DNA of 64,000 bases from Dyadobacter linearis (GTDB lineage: Bacteria; Bacteroidota; Bacteroidia; Cytophagales; Spirosomataceae). Under the pieces are notes generated by a model. That model was given only the letters and a program-made list of their open reading frames with translations, had not been told where the DNA came from and did no database searches. This document shows positions 52,982-61,525 of this stretch, piece by piece; the first letter of the stretch is position 1, and every line of letters begins with the position of its first letter. The stretch lies in the NCBI RefSeq assembly GCF_907165045.1, contig NZ_CAJRAU010000001.1, forward strand, positions 1,240,001-1,304,000. Direction: 5' to 3'. The translations under genes and the position numbers were made by a program.

Positions 52982-53362
52982 ATGAAAAACTTACTTAAAT
53001 CAATCGCCTTCGCAGTAGCCTTCACTGTTGTTTTTACTGCCAATACTTTTGCCGAAGACAAGGAAACTAAAAAAGTAACCAGCTTCGGTACCGGAATTTT
53101 CGCTTCGAAATCAGGTAACATCCATATCAGTGTTGATAAGTATGCGGATTGCAATGCGCTGGTGCTGGTAACCAATGACAGAGGCCACGTGATGTTCCGT
53201 GAAGTGATCGGAAAGGATACTGAGAAATTCAGAAAAGCATTGAATGTTAAAAATCTGCCAAGCGGCGTTTACACCATTCAGATCACCGGTAAAGGTGAAA
53301 AACTGACCAAAACATTTGAACTGTCCGAGCAACCTGCAGAGCGCGTATTGGCCATTAAATAA
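52982..53362 (+). CDS. small secreted beta-sandwich protein
   Basis: This 126-residue protein has a signal peptide (MKNLLKSIAFAVAFTVVFTA, cleavage near TFA). The mature part is one immunoglobulin-like module ending LPSGVYTIQITGKGEKLTKT, which resembles the fold of T9SS C-terminal sorting domains and DUF3244, but nothing precedes it. It may be a free periplasmic or surface module. The frame extends to 52928 without signal features. Function unknown. Confidence 0.7.
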   Translation: MKNLLKSIAFAVAFTVVFTANTFAEDKETKKVTSFGTGIFASKSGNIHISVDKYADCNALVLVTNDRGHVMFREVIGKDTEKFRKALNVKNLPSGVYTIQITGKGEKLTKTFELSEQPAERVLAIK

Positions 53363-53381
53363 TATCTGTTAGCCAAAAAAT

Positions 53382-53413
53382 AAGCCCGGCGCACTCATTG
53401 CACCGGGCTTTCT
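53382..53413. terminator. bidirectional terminator before leuS
   Basis: AAGCCCGGcGCA (53382-53393) pairs with TGCaCCGGGCTT (53399-53410) with one mismatch. A T-rich tract follows on the plus strand, and the A-run before it serves leuS on the minus strand. Confidence 0.8.
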
Positions 53414-53429
53414 TTTGTATTATAAAAAT

Positions 53430-56336
53430 CTAGATCACTACATTCACAATACGTTTTGGAACGACGATCACCTTTTTCGCAGGTTTTCCTTCCATCCATT
53501 TTACCACTGTCTCATTTTCAAGAACTGATTTTTCAATCTCGTCCGACGGTGTATCGAGCGGGAAAGGAAGTGAGATGCGCACTTTTCCGTTGATCTGCAC
53601 AGGATATTCAAAGATCGCGTCGATCACGTGCTGCTGTTCCCATTTCGGGAAAGAGGCGCTTGAAACCGTTCCTTCTGCATTGCCCAACGCCGCCCAAAGT
53701 TCCTCTGCAATATGCGGCGCATAGGGAGAGATCAAGATAACCAGCTCCTGCAATACCGATTTACTGTGACATTTCAGACTGCCCAATTCATTGACACAAA
53801 CCATAAAAGCACTCACGCCGGTATTGAACGAGAAGTTTTCAATGTCTTCCTCGATCTTCTTGATCGTTTTGTGCAGGATCTTCAATTCATCCGGTTTGGC
53901 AGGAATATCTTTCACAACCGACTGGCCGGCGTCGTTGTAAAACAACCGCCACAGCTTGCGTATAAATCGGTAAGTACCGTCAATACCGTGCGTATTCCAG
54001 GGTTTGGCCTGTTCGAGCGGGCCGAGGAACATTTCGTACAAACGCAAAGTATCGGCTCCGTACTTTTCTACGATATCATCAGGATTAACGACATTAAATT
54101 TGGATTTCGACATTTTCTCGATCTCCACCCCGCAAACATATTTCCCGTCTTCCAGAATGAAAGTCGCATTTCCAGCACCAATATCCGCCCGCGTCGACTT
54201 GAACTTTTCAATATCCAGCACATCGTTCTGCACGATATTCACATCCACGTGCAATGCTGAAACTTCATATTGGTCGCGCAATCCGGCACTTACGAAAGTT
54301 GGATTGTTATAGTCTTCACTTTTGACCCGGTACACAAAACTGCTGCGACCCTGGATCATACCCTGATTGATAAGCTTTTTAAAAGGCTCTTCCTGAGGCA
54401 CATAACCTCTGTCTTTCAGAAACTTGTTCCAGAACCGGCTGTATAGCAAATGCCCCGTCGCATGTTCCGTACCGCCCATGTACAAATCCACATTCTGCCA
54501 GTAACCGATCGCTTCCTGCGAAGCAAATTCCGACTGATTTTTAGGATCCATATACCGGTACCAATACCAGCTGCTGCCCGCCCAACCCGGCATCGTGCTC
54601 AGTTCGTAGGCACTTCCTGAGCTGTGCTGCCAGCCCTGCGCCCGCCCCAGCGGCGGCTCGCCTGATTCTGTCGGAAGGTATTTATCGACGTCCGGCAGGT
54701 TCAGCGGCAACTCGCTTTCAGACATCAGATAAGGTAACGGAGTTCCGGTACTATCTTCTTTATAAAAAACAGGAACCGGCTCGCCCCAGTATCGCTGGCG
54801 GCTAAAAACCGCGTCGCGCAGCCTGTAATTGATCTTTCCTTTACCAATACCCTTTTCTTCCAGGTACTGTATCAAAACCTTGTTCGCTTCGTGGAAAGTC
54901 AGTCCGTTAATGATTCCCGAATTGATATACTTGCCTTCCTTGGTAGCGTCGGCCTGTATTTCTATGTCTTTTTGTCCATCCAGAATGGGGATAATCGGCA
55001 GGTCGAAATGCTTCGCAAAATTCCAGTCGCGCTGATCGCCGGAAGGTACTGCCATGACCGCGCCCGTTCCGTAACCCGCCAAAACGTAGTCAGCAATATA
55101 AACCGGCACTTTCTCCCCATTAAAAGGATTGATCGCAAACGCACCCGTAAAAGCCCCGGAAACAGTTTTCACATCCGACATACGATCCCGCTCCGACTTC
55201 TTCTGCGTCATCGCGATATATTCATCAATCGCCCCGCGCTGCTCGGGAGTAGTAATCTGATCCACCAGCTCATGCTCCGGCGCGATCACCATAAAAGTAA
55301 CCCCATAGATCGTATCGACACGGGTGGTGAAGACTTCGATGAAGGGGGAGGGAAGGGAGGATGGAGGAATGGAGGATGGAGGAACGGAGGAAAGGGAAGA
55401 TGTATTTTTTTCTCCTTCCTCCTTCCTCCCTTCCTCCCTTTCCTCCCTTTCTTCCCAAATCTGAAACTTCACCAACGCTCCTACCGACCTTCCGATCCAG
55501 TTGCGCTGCTGTTCTTTTAGTGAATCGGTCCAGTCTACGGTGTCGAGTCCGTCCAGCAAACGTTGCGAATAGGCGGTGATGCGCATCATCCACTGGCGCA
55601 TCAGTTTCTGGATAACCGGAAATCCGCCACGCTCAGAAACGCCGTCTTTTACTTCGTCATTTGACAATACAGAACCCAGGCCCGGGCACCAGTTTACGGT
55701 CGCGTCGGCTACGTAGGTAAGTCTGTATTTTAATGTGATCTTATATTGTTCTTCTTCCGAAAATGCATTCCATTCTTCGGCTGTAAATTGCGGGGTATCC
55801 TCATCAGCAGGCGCATTAACTCCTCTATTTCCGCTTTCGCTGAATTTTTGGGTCAAAGTTTCAATCGGCTCTGCCTTGTCGGAATCGTTATTGTACCAGC
55901 TATTGAAAAGCTCGCCGAAGATCCATTGCGTCCATTTGTAATAGCCCGGATCGGAAGTACGCACTTCGCGGCTCCAATCGTAGCTCAGACCCAGGTTTTT
56001 CAATTGTTCAATGTAGCGTGATATGTTCTGCTCGGTCGTGATCGCAGGATGCTGGCCGGTCTGGATCGCATATTGCTCAGCCGGCAGACCGAAACTATCG
56101 AAGCCCATCGGGTGCAATACGTTAAAACCTTTCAGTCTTTTATACCGGGAATAAATATCGGAGGCAATATAACCCAGCGGGTGCCCCACGTGCAGACCCG
56201 CGCCGGAAGGATAGGGAAACATGTCCAGCACGTAGTATTTTGGTTTTTCTGATTGATTCGAAACATGGTAAGTCCCATTTTTTTCCCAGAAACCCTGCCA
56301 TTTTTTTTCTATTTCCCCATGACTATACTCACTCAT
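53430..56336 (-). CDS. leuS: leucyl-tRNA synthetase with a repeat-derived insertion
   Basis: This 968-residue class I synthetase charges tRNA-Leu. The HIGH-type motif is [16 protein letters not shown] (residues 41-56) and KMSKS is at 741-745. The editing domain contains [17 protein letters not shown] and [34 protein letters not shown] and the anticodon-binding domain are intact. Residues about 295-332, rich in Glu-Arg-Gly then Ser-Pro, are not part of the family and interrupt the segment joining GALVKFQIW to IEVFTTRVD. They correspond to a purine/pyrimidine repeat in the DNA. Normal length is about 925-930. No second leuS was seen, so this copy must be functional if it is unique. Confidence 0.95.
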   Translation of the reverse strand: MSEYSHGEIEKKWQGFWEKNGTYHVSNQSEKPKYYVLDMFPYPSGAGLHVGHPLGYIASDIYSRYKRLKGFNVLHPMGFDSFGLPAEQYAIQTGQHPAITTEQNISRYIEQLKNLGLSYDWSREVRTSDPGYYKWTQWIFGELFNSWYNNDSDKAEPIETLTQKFSESGNRGVNAPADEDTPQFTAEEWNAFSEEEQYKITLKYRLTYVADATVNWCPGLGSVLSNDEVKDGVSERGGFPVIQKLMRQWMMRITAYSQRLLDGLDTVDWTDSLKEQQRNWIGRSVGALVKFQIWEEREEREEGRKEEGEKNTSSLSSVPPSSIPPSSLPSPFIEVFTTRVDTIYGVTFMVIAPEHELVDQITTPEQRGAIDEYIAMTQKKSERDRMSDVKTVSGAFTGAFAINPFNGEKVPVYIADYVLAGYGTGAVMAVPSGDQRDWNFAKHFDLPIIPILDGQKDIEIQADATKEGKYINSGIINGLTFHEANKVLIQYLEEKGIGKGKINYRLRDAVFSRQRYWGEPVPVFYKEDSTGTPLPYLMSESELPLNLPDVDKYLPTESGEPPLGRAQGWQHSSGSAYELSTMPGWAGSSWYWYRYMDPKNQSEFASQEAIGYWQNVDLYMGGTEHATGHLLYSRFWNKFLKDRGYVPQEEPFKKLINQGMIQGRSSFVYRVKSEDYNNPTFVSAGLRDQYEVSALHVDVNIVQNDVLDIEKFKSTRADIGAGNATFILEDGKYVCGVEIEKMSKSKFNVVNPDDIVEKYGADTLRLYEMFLGPLEQAKPWNTHGIDGTYRFIRKLWRLFYNDAGQSVVKDIPAKPDELKILHKTIKKIEEDIENFSFNTGVSAFMVCVNELGSLKCHSKSVLQELVILISPYAPHIAEELWAALGNAEGTVSSASFPKWEQQHVIDAIFEYPVQINGKVRISLPFPLDTPSDEIEKSVLENETVVKWMEGKPAKKVIVVPKRIVNVVI
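55341..55454 (-). repeat. purine-rich inverted repeat inserted in frame in leuS
   Basis: On the plus strand GGAGGATGGAGGAATGGAGG and similar units (55350-55400) are followed by CTCCTTCCTCCTTCCTCCC (55413-55455), so the insert is an inverted repeat able to form a hairpin. Length about 114 nt, a multiple of three, open in the leuS frame. The same units occur at 33350-33383 between cysD and cysN. Confidence 0.8.
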
Positions 56337-56436
56337 AGCTTATCATTTAAATGCATTCCCAATCCTTGAAAAAACCGATTGCGAAAGCTGTCCTGTAATA
56401 GGAAGGTGATTAAAATAATTTATTGAAACAACGCGC

Positions 56437-56444
56437 AAAAATAG
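56437..56444 (-). promoter_or_regulatory. -7 element for leuS
   Basis: The minus strand reads TATTTTTG, about 100 nt before the leuS ATG. No clear -33. Confidence 0.35.
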
Positions 56445-56626
56445 CGTTTTTGATCGTATCCAGCTTCCTCTGCCGCTAATAACCTGCGAAACAGGCATAG
56501 CAAAGCGTATTTGGGGAAACTAATGCCCAGAAGCCTGTTCAGAAATGGTCCCCAGACCCGGCATAACTTTTTAATAAAATTTAATAAAGAGGTATTCATC
56601 ATTCAAACTATCTAATTCATATTGCT

Positions 56627-57298
56627 ATGAAAAACATTCTAATTGCGCTGTGTGCACTATTGATCAGCTACTCCGCATCGGCCCAATACGATCCTGCTTT
56701 CAGATTTGGTATCAAAGCTGGGGCAAACCTTTCTAATATCAACGGAAGTAACGATTTATCACTCAATTCGGGTGGAAGTGCATTTGATTTTAAAGACAAC
56801 GATAACCGCTCACTGGGTTTTGTAGGTGGTGTATTTTTCAGATTTGGTAAGAACGCATATATCCAGCCTGAATTTTTACTATCTCAAAAAGGAGGAAGAT
56901 TTAATGTGTATGAAGATGGTGTACAGAACTCGGATGGAAAAGTAGATGTACGTTTCTCTAACCTCGACGTACCGATCCTTTTCGGTGTACGAATCGCTAA
57001 ATTCTTCCGTATCAATGTCGGCCCGATGGCTTCTTTGAGATTGAACAGTAATGGAAAACTTGGCGATTCATTTGACGATGTGACCGGTGGCAATTCAGAG
57101 GCAGAATTCAAAAACCGCCTTGCTTACGGTTATCAGGCAGGTGTTGGTCTTGATTTTGGAAGATTAAGTCTCGACGTACGTTACGAAGGAAATTTCACAG
57201 ATGTTGTGAAAATCAACTTTAACAACGCGACTACTGCATCTCAATTTGGAAAGAAAAGCAATCTATTCCAGGCAACGCTCGGCTTCGCTATTTTGTAA
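56627..57298 (+). CDS. PorT-like outer-membrane beta-barrel protein
   Basis: This 223-residue protein has a signal peptide (MKNILIALCALLISYSASAQ) and an eight-stranded-barrel-like pattern (FRFGIKAGANLSNING, SLGFVGGVFFRFGKNAYIQP, GYQAGVGLDFGRLSLDVRYE) of the OMP_b-brl_2/PorT family. It ends LFQATLGFAIL and is followed by a strong terminator. Function within the outer membrane unknown. Confidence 0.85.
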   Translation: MKNILIALCALLISYSASAQYDPAFRFGIKAGANLSNINGSNDLSLNSGGSAFDFKDNDNRSLGFVGGVFFRFGKNAYIQPEFLLSQKGGRFNVYEDGVQNSDGKVDVRFSNLDVPILFGVRIAKFFRINVGPMASLRLNSNGKLGDSFDDVTGGNSEAEFKNRLAYGYQAGVGLDFGRLSLDVRYEGNFTDVVKINFNNATTASQFGKKSNLFQATLGFAIL

Positions 57299-57323
57299 GT
57301 CAGGCGCAACCAGCATAATATCT

Positions 57324-57356
57324 ACGGGACCTTTCATTTGATCGGTCCCGTTTTTT
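57324..57356 (+). terminator. intrinsic terminator after the porin-like gene
   Basis: ACGGGACC (57324-57331) pairs with GGTCCCGT (57344-57351), followed by TTTTTT. Confidence 0.85.
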
Positions 57357-57390
57357 ATTGCTTGTCAGTCGGGTCAAAGGATCTGATTTC

Positions 57391-57398
57391 TACTTTTG
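57391..57398 (+). promoter_or_regulatory. -7 element for the XRE regulator
   Basis: TACTTTTG fits TANNTTTG, 62 nt before the GTG start. No TTG at standard distance. Confidence 0.35.
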
Positions 57399-57460
57399 CG
57401 ATTCTTTAATTAAATTGCCTGATAGCGAACCTCTCAAATCAGGCCTTTTCATCCAAAACA

Positions 57461-58951
57461 GTGGCGATAAATACAGATAATGTTAGGTTGGTATTTGGAT
57501 TGAAACTTAAACAGCTGCGACTGGATAAGGGCCTGTCATTAAGCGAATTATCTGCAAAATCGGGCTTATCTATTTCCTATATCAACGAAATTGAAAAAGG
57601 AAAGAAATACCCAAAGTCTGATAAAATACTGGCGCTCGCAAGAGCGATAGATGTAGACTACGATACGCTGGTTTCCCTGAAACTCAGCAAGCGACTCGAA
57701 CCGATTTCGGACTTATTAAGCTCCAATATCCTCACCGAACTGCCGCTTGAACTCTTCGGTATTGACCCTGCCAACCTGCTTGAAATCCTGTCCGACGCGC
57801 CGATGAAGATCAGTGCATTTGTGGGTACATTGATCGAGATCGCGCGGAATTACAATATGTCGATCGAGAAGTTTTACTTCTCTGCATTAAGGACTTACCA
57901 GGAAATGCACGACAATTATTTCGAAGATATAGAACTGGAAGCTGAGCATTTTCTGACAGAGCATAACGTGGAGCCGGAAAAACTGCTCGACGAGAATTTT
58001 CTTGCAGGGGTTCTAAAAACAAAATTCAATTACAAAATCGAGCAGATCAATGAACGCACTAATCCTGAATTTTCAACGGTACGTTCGCTTACGATCAATA
58101 ATATACTAGGTAACCGGCTGCTGCTCAATGCACATTTATCTTCTGTCCAGCGTGCATTCATTTATGGGCGCGAGCTTGGGTATCTGTATTTAGGTCTGAA
58201 AAACCGCCTGCAGACCACCGCCCTCGTCGAAGCTGAAACGTTTGAGCAGCTGCTGAACAACTTCAAAGCTTCTTATTTCGCGAGTGCGATTATTATTAAG
58301 AGAAGTTTGCTGGTACCGGCTATTACGGACGTTTTTGCGCAGAAAACGTGGCAGCCTGATCAGCTTATCCGGTTGATCCATCATTTTAATACTACCCCCG
58401 AATCTTTCTGTTACCGGCTCAGCAATATCCTGCCGCGTTATTTTGGTATCAATCAGATCTTTTTTTCACGGTTCAATAATTTTGTAGGCCAGAATGTGTT
58501 CGATATGACGAAGGAAATGCACATTTCCCGAAAACATTATCCGCATACGGTGCGCGACGAGCACTATTGCCGCCGCTGGGTGGCACTCACGATCCTGAAC
58601 GACCTGGCCGACAAAATCAATAGCAAGGAACAGCCGCAGGTATTGTGCAAGGCGCAAAAATCAACTTACGTCGACACCCAGGACGAATACCTGGTGATCA
58701 GTTTTGCCCAGCAAATGTCACCGACGCCCAATCTGAATGTCAGCGTTTCAATGGGCATTTACCTCGACGAACCGACCAGGGAAAAGCTGGCCTTTCTCGA
58801 CGATCCGTCGCTGCCTTCCCGCGAGGTAAATCAAACCTGCGAACGGTGTTCACTCTACGATTGCCGGGAACGCATTGCCGCGCCAATCATCCTTCAAAAG
58901 AAATTCAAGAACGAAGCTTTAAGAAAGGCATTGAAGAAAATTATTCCCTGA
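57461..58951 (+). CDS. XRE-family regulator with IrrE/ScfR-like C-terminal region
   Basis: This 496-residue protein starts with GTG. The helix-turn-helix is at residues about 10-65 (LKQLRLDKGLSLSELSAKSG, then SYINEIEKGKKYP). The long remainder resembles the short-chain-fatty-acid regulators (RamB/ScfR type): an IrrE-like region where the usual HExxH metal site is replaced (AFIYGRELGYLYLG) and a C-terminal cysteine cluster, CERCSLYDCRERIAAP. Members usually control glyoxylate/acetate or propionate metabolism, but no such gene is adjacent. Probably an acyl-responsive transcription factor. Confidence 0.8.
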   Translation: MAINTDNVRLVFGLKLKQLRLDKGLSLSELSAKSGLSISYINEIEKGKKYPKSDKILALARAIDVDYDTLVSLKLSKRLEPISDLLSSNILTELPLELFGIDPANLLEILSDAPMKISAFVGTLIEIARNYNMSIEKFYFSALRTYQEMHDNYFEDIELEAEHFLTEHNVEPEKLLDENFLAGVLKTKFNYKIEQINERTNPEFSTVRSLTINNILGNRLLLNAHLSSVQRAFIYGRELGYLYLGLKNRLQTTALVEAETFEQLLNNFKASYFASAIIIKRSLLVPAITDVFAQKTWQPDQLIRLIHHFNTTPESFCYRLSNILPRYFGINQIFFSRFNNFVGQNVFDMTKEMHISRKHYPHTVRDEHYCRRWVALTILNDLADKINSKEQPQVLCKAQKSTYVDTQDEYLVISFAQQMSPTPNLNVSVSMGIYLDEPTREKLAFLDDPSLPSREVNQTCERCSLYDCRERIAAPIILQKKFKNEALRKALKKIIP

Positions 58952-59039
58952 CACGGTCATGATTCAGAGCGTTTTAGCGGAGCCACATTAAAAATTTCTT
59001 AGAAATTCAGCCAGGAAAATCTTCGATACTTTACCCGGC

Positions 59040-59047
59040 TATATTTG
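59040..59047 (+). promoter_or_regulatory. -7 element for the sterol desaturase family gene
   Basis: TATATTTG, 22 nt before the ATG. -33 half weak (TTC). Confidence 0.4.
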
Positions 59048-59069
59048 CCAACTATTTGTAAATACTACA

Positions 59070-59969
59070 ATGCCTGGCACATACAACTTTGAGGATTTCC
59101 TGTTGAAGATTTCCACTCCGTTCTATTTGTTTTTAATAGGTTTAGAGATTTTCTTTACGTACCGGCAACGCAGCCACGACCATTCCGCCAAACCCTCCTA
59201 CTCATTTCGGGACAGCGTCACCAATGCTGTCCTGATGCTCTGCAATGGCGGTATTGACCTGCTCTTCCGGGCAGTTTATGTGACTGTTCTGCTGTGGTTC
59301 TACAACCTTGCACTGTTTCCCCCGATCCAGAATCCGTTCGCTTACTGGCTCTTGCTTTTTTTGCTTGAAGATCTCGCGTTTTATACTTTGCATTATGTGG
59401 ATCACCATTCCAGGCTTTTCTGGGCAGTGCACGTGACGCACCATTCTTCCGAGCATTTCAATTTGACGACCGGTTTTCGCTCGTCTGTTTTCCAACCGCT
59501 GTACCGTTTCATTTATTTTATCCCGCTCGCTATTTTAGGTTTTGAGCCTGCGGATATCATCGTCATGTATTCGCTGACGCAGATTTACGGCATTATCGTG
59601 CATACCGAATATGTCAAAAAACTGGGCTGGCTGGAATATTTGCTGGTTACGCCTTCCCACCACCGCGTGCATCATGCGAGCAACGTGCAATACCTGGATA
59701 AAAATATGGGTATGTGTCTGATTATCTGGGATCGCATATTCGGGACGTTTCAGGAAGAAATGGCAGAGGTACCGCCACGTTATGGTTTAACAAAACCAAT
59801 GCAGCCCGAAAACGTAGTGCAGACCGTTTTTCACGAGTGGCAAGAGATCGGGCGGGATTTTCAGCAACCCGTGGATCTTCCGACAAAATTGAAATATCTG
59901 CTCAAAGCGCCAGGCTGGTCACACGACGGCTCCCGGGAAACTAGCAAGGATTTACAGAGCAGGTTGTAG
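59070..59969 (+). CDS. sterol desaturase / fatty acid hydroxylase superfamily membrane protein
   Basis: This 299-residue membrane enzyme of the di-iron hydroxylase superfamily shows the histidine boxes HYVDHHSRLFW, HVTHHSSEHFN and HHRVHHASN. It has four or so membrane helices (FYLFLIGLEIFFTY, VYVTVLLWFYNLALF, WLLLFLLEDLAFYTLHYVDH). Likely oxidises a lipid. The sequence around HSSEHFNLTTGFRSS resembles alkylglycerol monooxygenase-like bacterial proteins. Substrate unknown. Confidence 0.85.
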   Translation: MPGTYNFEDFLLKISTPFYLFLIGLEIFFTYRQRSHDHSAKPSYSFRDSVTNAVLMLCNGGIDLLFRAVYVTVLLWFYNLALFPPIQNPFAYWLLLFLLEDLAFYTLHYVDHHSRLFWAVHVTHHSSEHFNLTTGFRSSVFQPLYRFIYFIPLAILGFEPADIIVMYSLTQIYGIIVHTEYVKKLGWLEYLLVTPSHHRVHHASNVQYLDKNMGMCLIIWDRIFGTFQEEMAEVPPRYGLTKPMQPENVVQTVFHEWQEIGRDFQQPVDLPTKLKYLLKAPGWSHDGSRETSKDLQSRL

Positions 59970-60006
59970 AGGCTTATAGTATTAGCGGATGAATATGGTC
60001 TGCATA

Positions 60007-60219
60007 TCACGCGTACATCAATTTCCCTTTCGCTTTGGGAATTTCACGATTTAGTTCTCTTGCTGTTGCTATCCATTCATCTATCACGATTTGTGCGTTT
60101 GCAAGCGCTTCGCTTTGAGTACTTCCATCGGCCATACAGCCAGGCAACTCTGGCACTTCGACAATGAATCTGTTATCTTCTTCGCTCCAATAAATGATGA
60201 GCTCGTATTTACTGTTCAT
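60007..60219 (-). CDS. hicB: HicB family antitoxin
   Basis: This protein of about 70 residues (ATG at 60219; a TTG at 60228 would add three) has the partial RNase H-like HicB fold: YELIIYWSEEDNRFIVEVPE, LPGCMADGSTQSEALANAQ. No C-terminal DNA-binding domain is present, as in short HicB proteins. It overlaps the toxin gene by 11 nt and lies downstream of it, the normal hicAB order. Confidence 0.85.
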   Translation of the reverse strand: MNSKYELIIYWSEEDNRFIVEVPELPGCMADGSTQSEALANAQIVIDEWIATARELNREIPKAKGKLMYA

Positions 60220-60469
60220 AATTGACAAGCTTGTATTTCAAGATTATTGCTCTGACCTGTTTGACCTGGTATGGTTTAGCCTTGTTTCCATCAGGCTGGA
60301 TATTTACAATTTCCGCAATATTTTCCTTATAAAAAATTCGATGACTACCTCCCGTTGTTTTTTCTGTGAAGCCAAGATTTAAAAGAATAGATCTCAAATC
60401 ATTGAAACTGAAATTATTATCAGCAGCACCCGAGAGTAGTTTAAATATCAACTTTTCAAATTGCCCCAT
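60209..60469 (-). CDS. hicA: HicA family toxin
   Basis: This 86-residue predicted mRNA-binding toxin has the HicA pattern FSFNDLRSILLNLGFTEKTT then GGSHRIFYKEN with the catalytic-position histidine, and a C-terminal PYQVKQVRAIILKY. It starts 5 nt after the stop of the isomerase gene on the same strand, so it may be read through from it. Confidence 0.85.
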   Translation of the reverse strand: MGQFEKLIFKLLSGAADNNFSFNDLRSILLNLGFTEKTTGGSHRIFYKENIAEIVNIQPDGNKAKPYQVKQVRAIILKYKLVNYEQ

Positions 60470-60474
60470 ATATT

Positions 60475-61392
60475 TTACAAGATTCCAAAAACACGTTTTG
60501 CCTCAACCATATCCACTTTATGTGCCTCAGCTGCATTCATCGTTTTTGGAGAAGTTTTCTCTAAGCACTGTTCCAAAACAAAATGCGGCTTTACATTTAT
60601 AGCATTCATCGCAGTGACTAGTCTCGGGTAATCGATATCACCTTCGCCAAAGGTTTCCTGCCAGATACCGCCTTTCGATTGGCGAATATGCAATTCTACA
60701 ATGCGCCTTCCGTACAATTTAACAATATCAAATAGAGCAACCTGCGAATTGCCAGCGCCGCGGTATACCCAATGTACGTCGAGACAAAGTGATACGTTTT
60801 TGGGATCGGTTGCCAGCAGCATGTGGTGAAACTCCCGCGCCGCAGCCCGCAGCTCAACGTCGTGCGTATGGTATGCCAGCGTCATGCCGCGTTTTTTCAG
60901 CTCAGCACCCAGCTTATCCATATTCTTCGCCTGTTCCGCCAGTTCCGCATCCGATTTATTCTCCTGACTCCCCCATTTAATAGGATTGGGGTTTGTCACG
61001 ACAATTTTAGTATTCGCCGGTTTCAATGCATCCGCGATCGATAGTACCGACTCAATGGACTTTGCTGCTTCTCCAGCCTCGTGCAAAGAGGTATTCACGT
61101 AAACTGACGGCATTAAAATCTGGTATTTTTTCAAAAGCGGCAACAGCTTCGTCACTTCTCCCGCATTGTTCAGTGCCGGCTCATAGGCTTTTAAACCAGT
61201 AGAGGCGAAATCAGCGAGCGACGCGTCGAGATCAGCTCCCCAGTCCTTTCCGTCGCGGGCATAAAAGGTGATCCAGGAATACTGGTTGCAGGAAAGCGGA
61301 AAGAAAGGAGCCGCCTGGGCCGCTGACAGCAAAGCCGGCGCGGCTGCCAGTGCGGGTATTGTTTGAAGAAACTGACGTCGGTTCGTCTCCAT
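60475..61392 (-). CDS. Tat-exported sugar phosphate isomerase/epimerase-like TIM-barrel protein
   Basis: This 305-residue protein has a twin-arginine signal (METNRRQFLQTIPALAAAPA). The AP endonuclease 2-like barrel is visible in TLAYHTHDVELR, VSLCLDVHWVYRGAG, IVELHIRQSKGGIWQETFGE and HFVLEQCLE, with metal-binding His, Asp and Glu positions. Exported members are frequent in Bacteroidetes and often sit near sugar oxidoreductases. Reaction unknown. Confidence 0.8.
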   Translation of the reverse strand: METNRRQFLQTIPALAAAPALLSAAQAAPFFPLSCNQYSWITFYARDGKDWGADLDASLADFASTGLKAYEPALNNAGEVTKLLPLLKKYQILMPSVYVNTSLHEAGEAAKSIESVLSIADALKPANTKIVVTNPNPIKWGSQENKSDAELAEQAKNMDKLGAELKKRGMTLAYHTHDVELRAAAREFHHMLLATDPKNVSLCLDVHWVYRGAGNSQVALFDIVKLYGRRIVELHIRQSKGGIWQETFGEGDIDYPRLVTAMNAINVKPHFVLEQCLEKTSPKTMNAAEAHKVDMVEAKRVFGIL

Positions 61393-61489
61393 GTATTTCT
61401 ATTTCATTTTAATGATAAAGTATCATTCGGTCCGATGCTACCCTCCCGGTAAACGCCGGTTTTCCTGCGGTATCAGGGCCGAAATTTTT

Positions 61490-61497
61490 TACCTTTG
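61490..61497 (+). promoter_or_regulatory. -7 element for the flavoprotein gene
   Basis: TACCTTTG fits TANNTTTG and lies 28 nt before the ATG. -33 unclear. Confidence 0.35.
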
Positions 61498-61525
61498 TAT
61501 TACTTAAAGGATAAATCCCTTTCTT

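Noticed and set aside
54891..55520. 209-codon plus-strand open frame inside leuS
   Set aside because: Antisense shadow of a well-conserved synthetase. The long run comes partly from the purine repeat.
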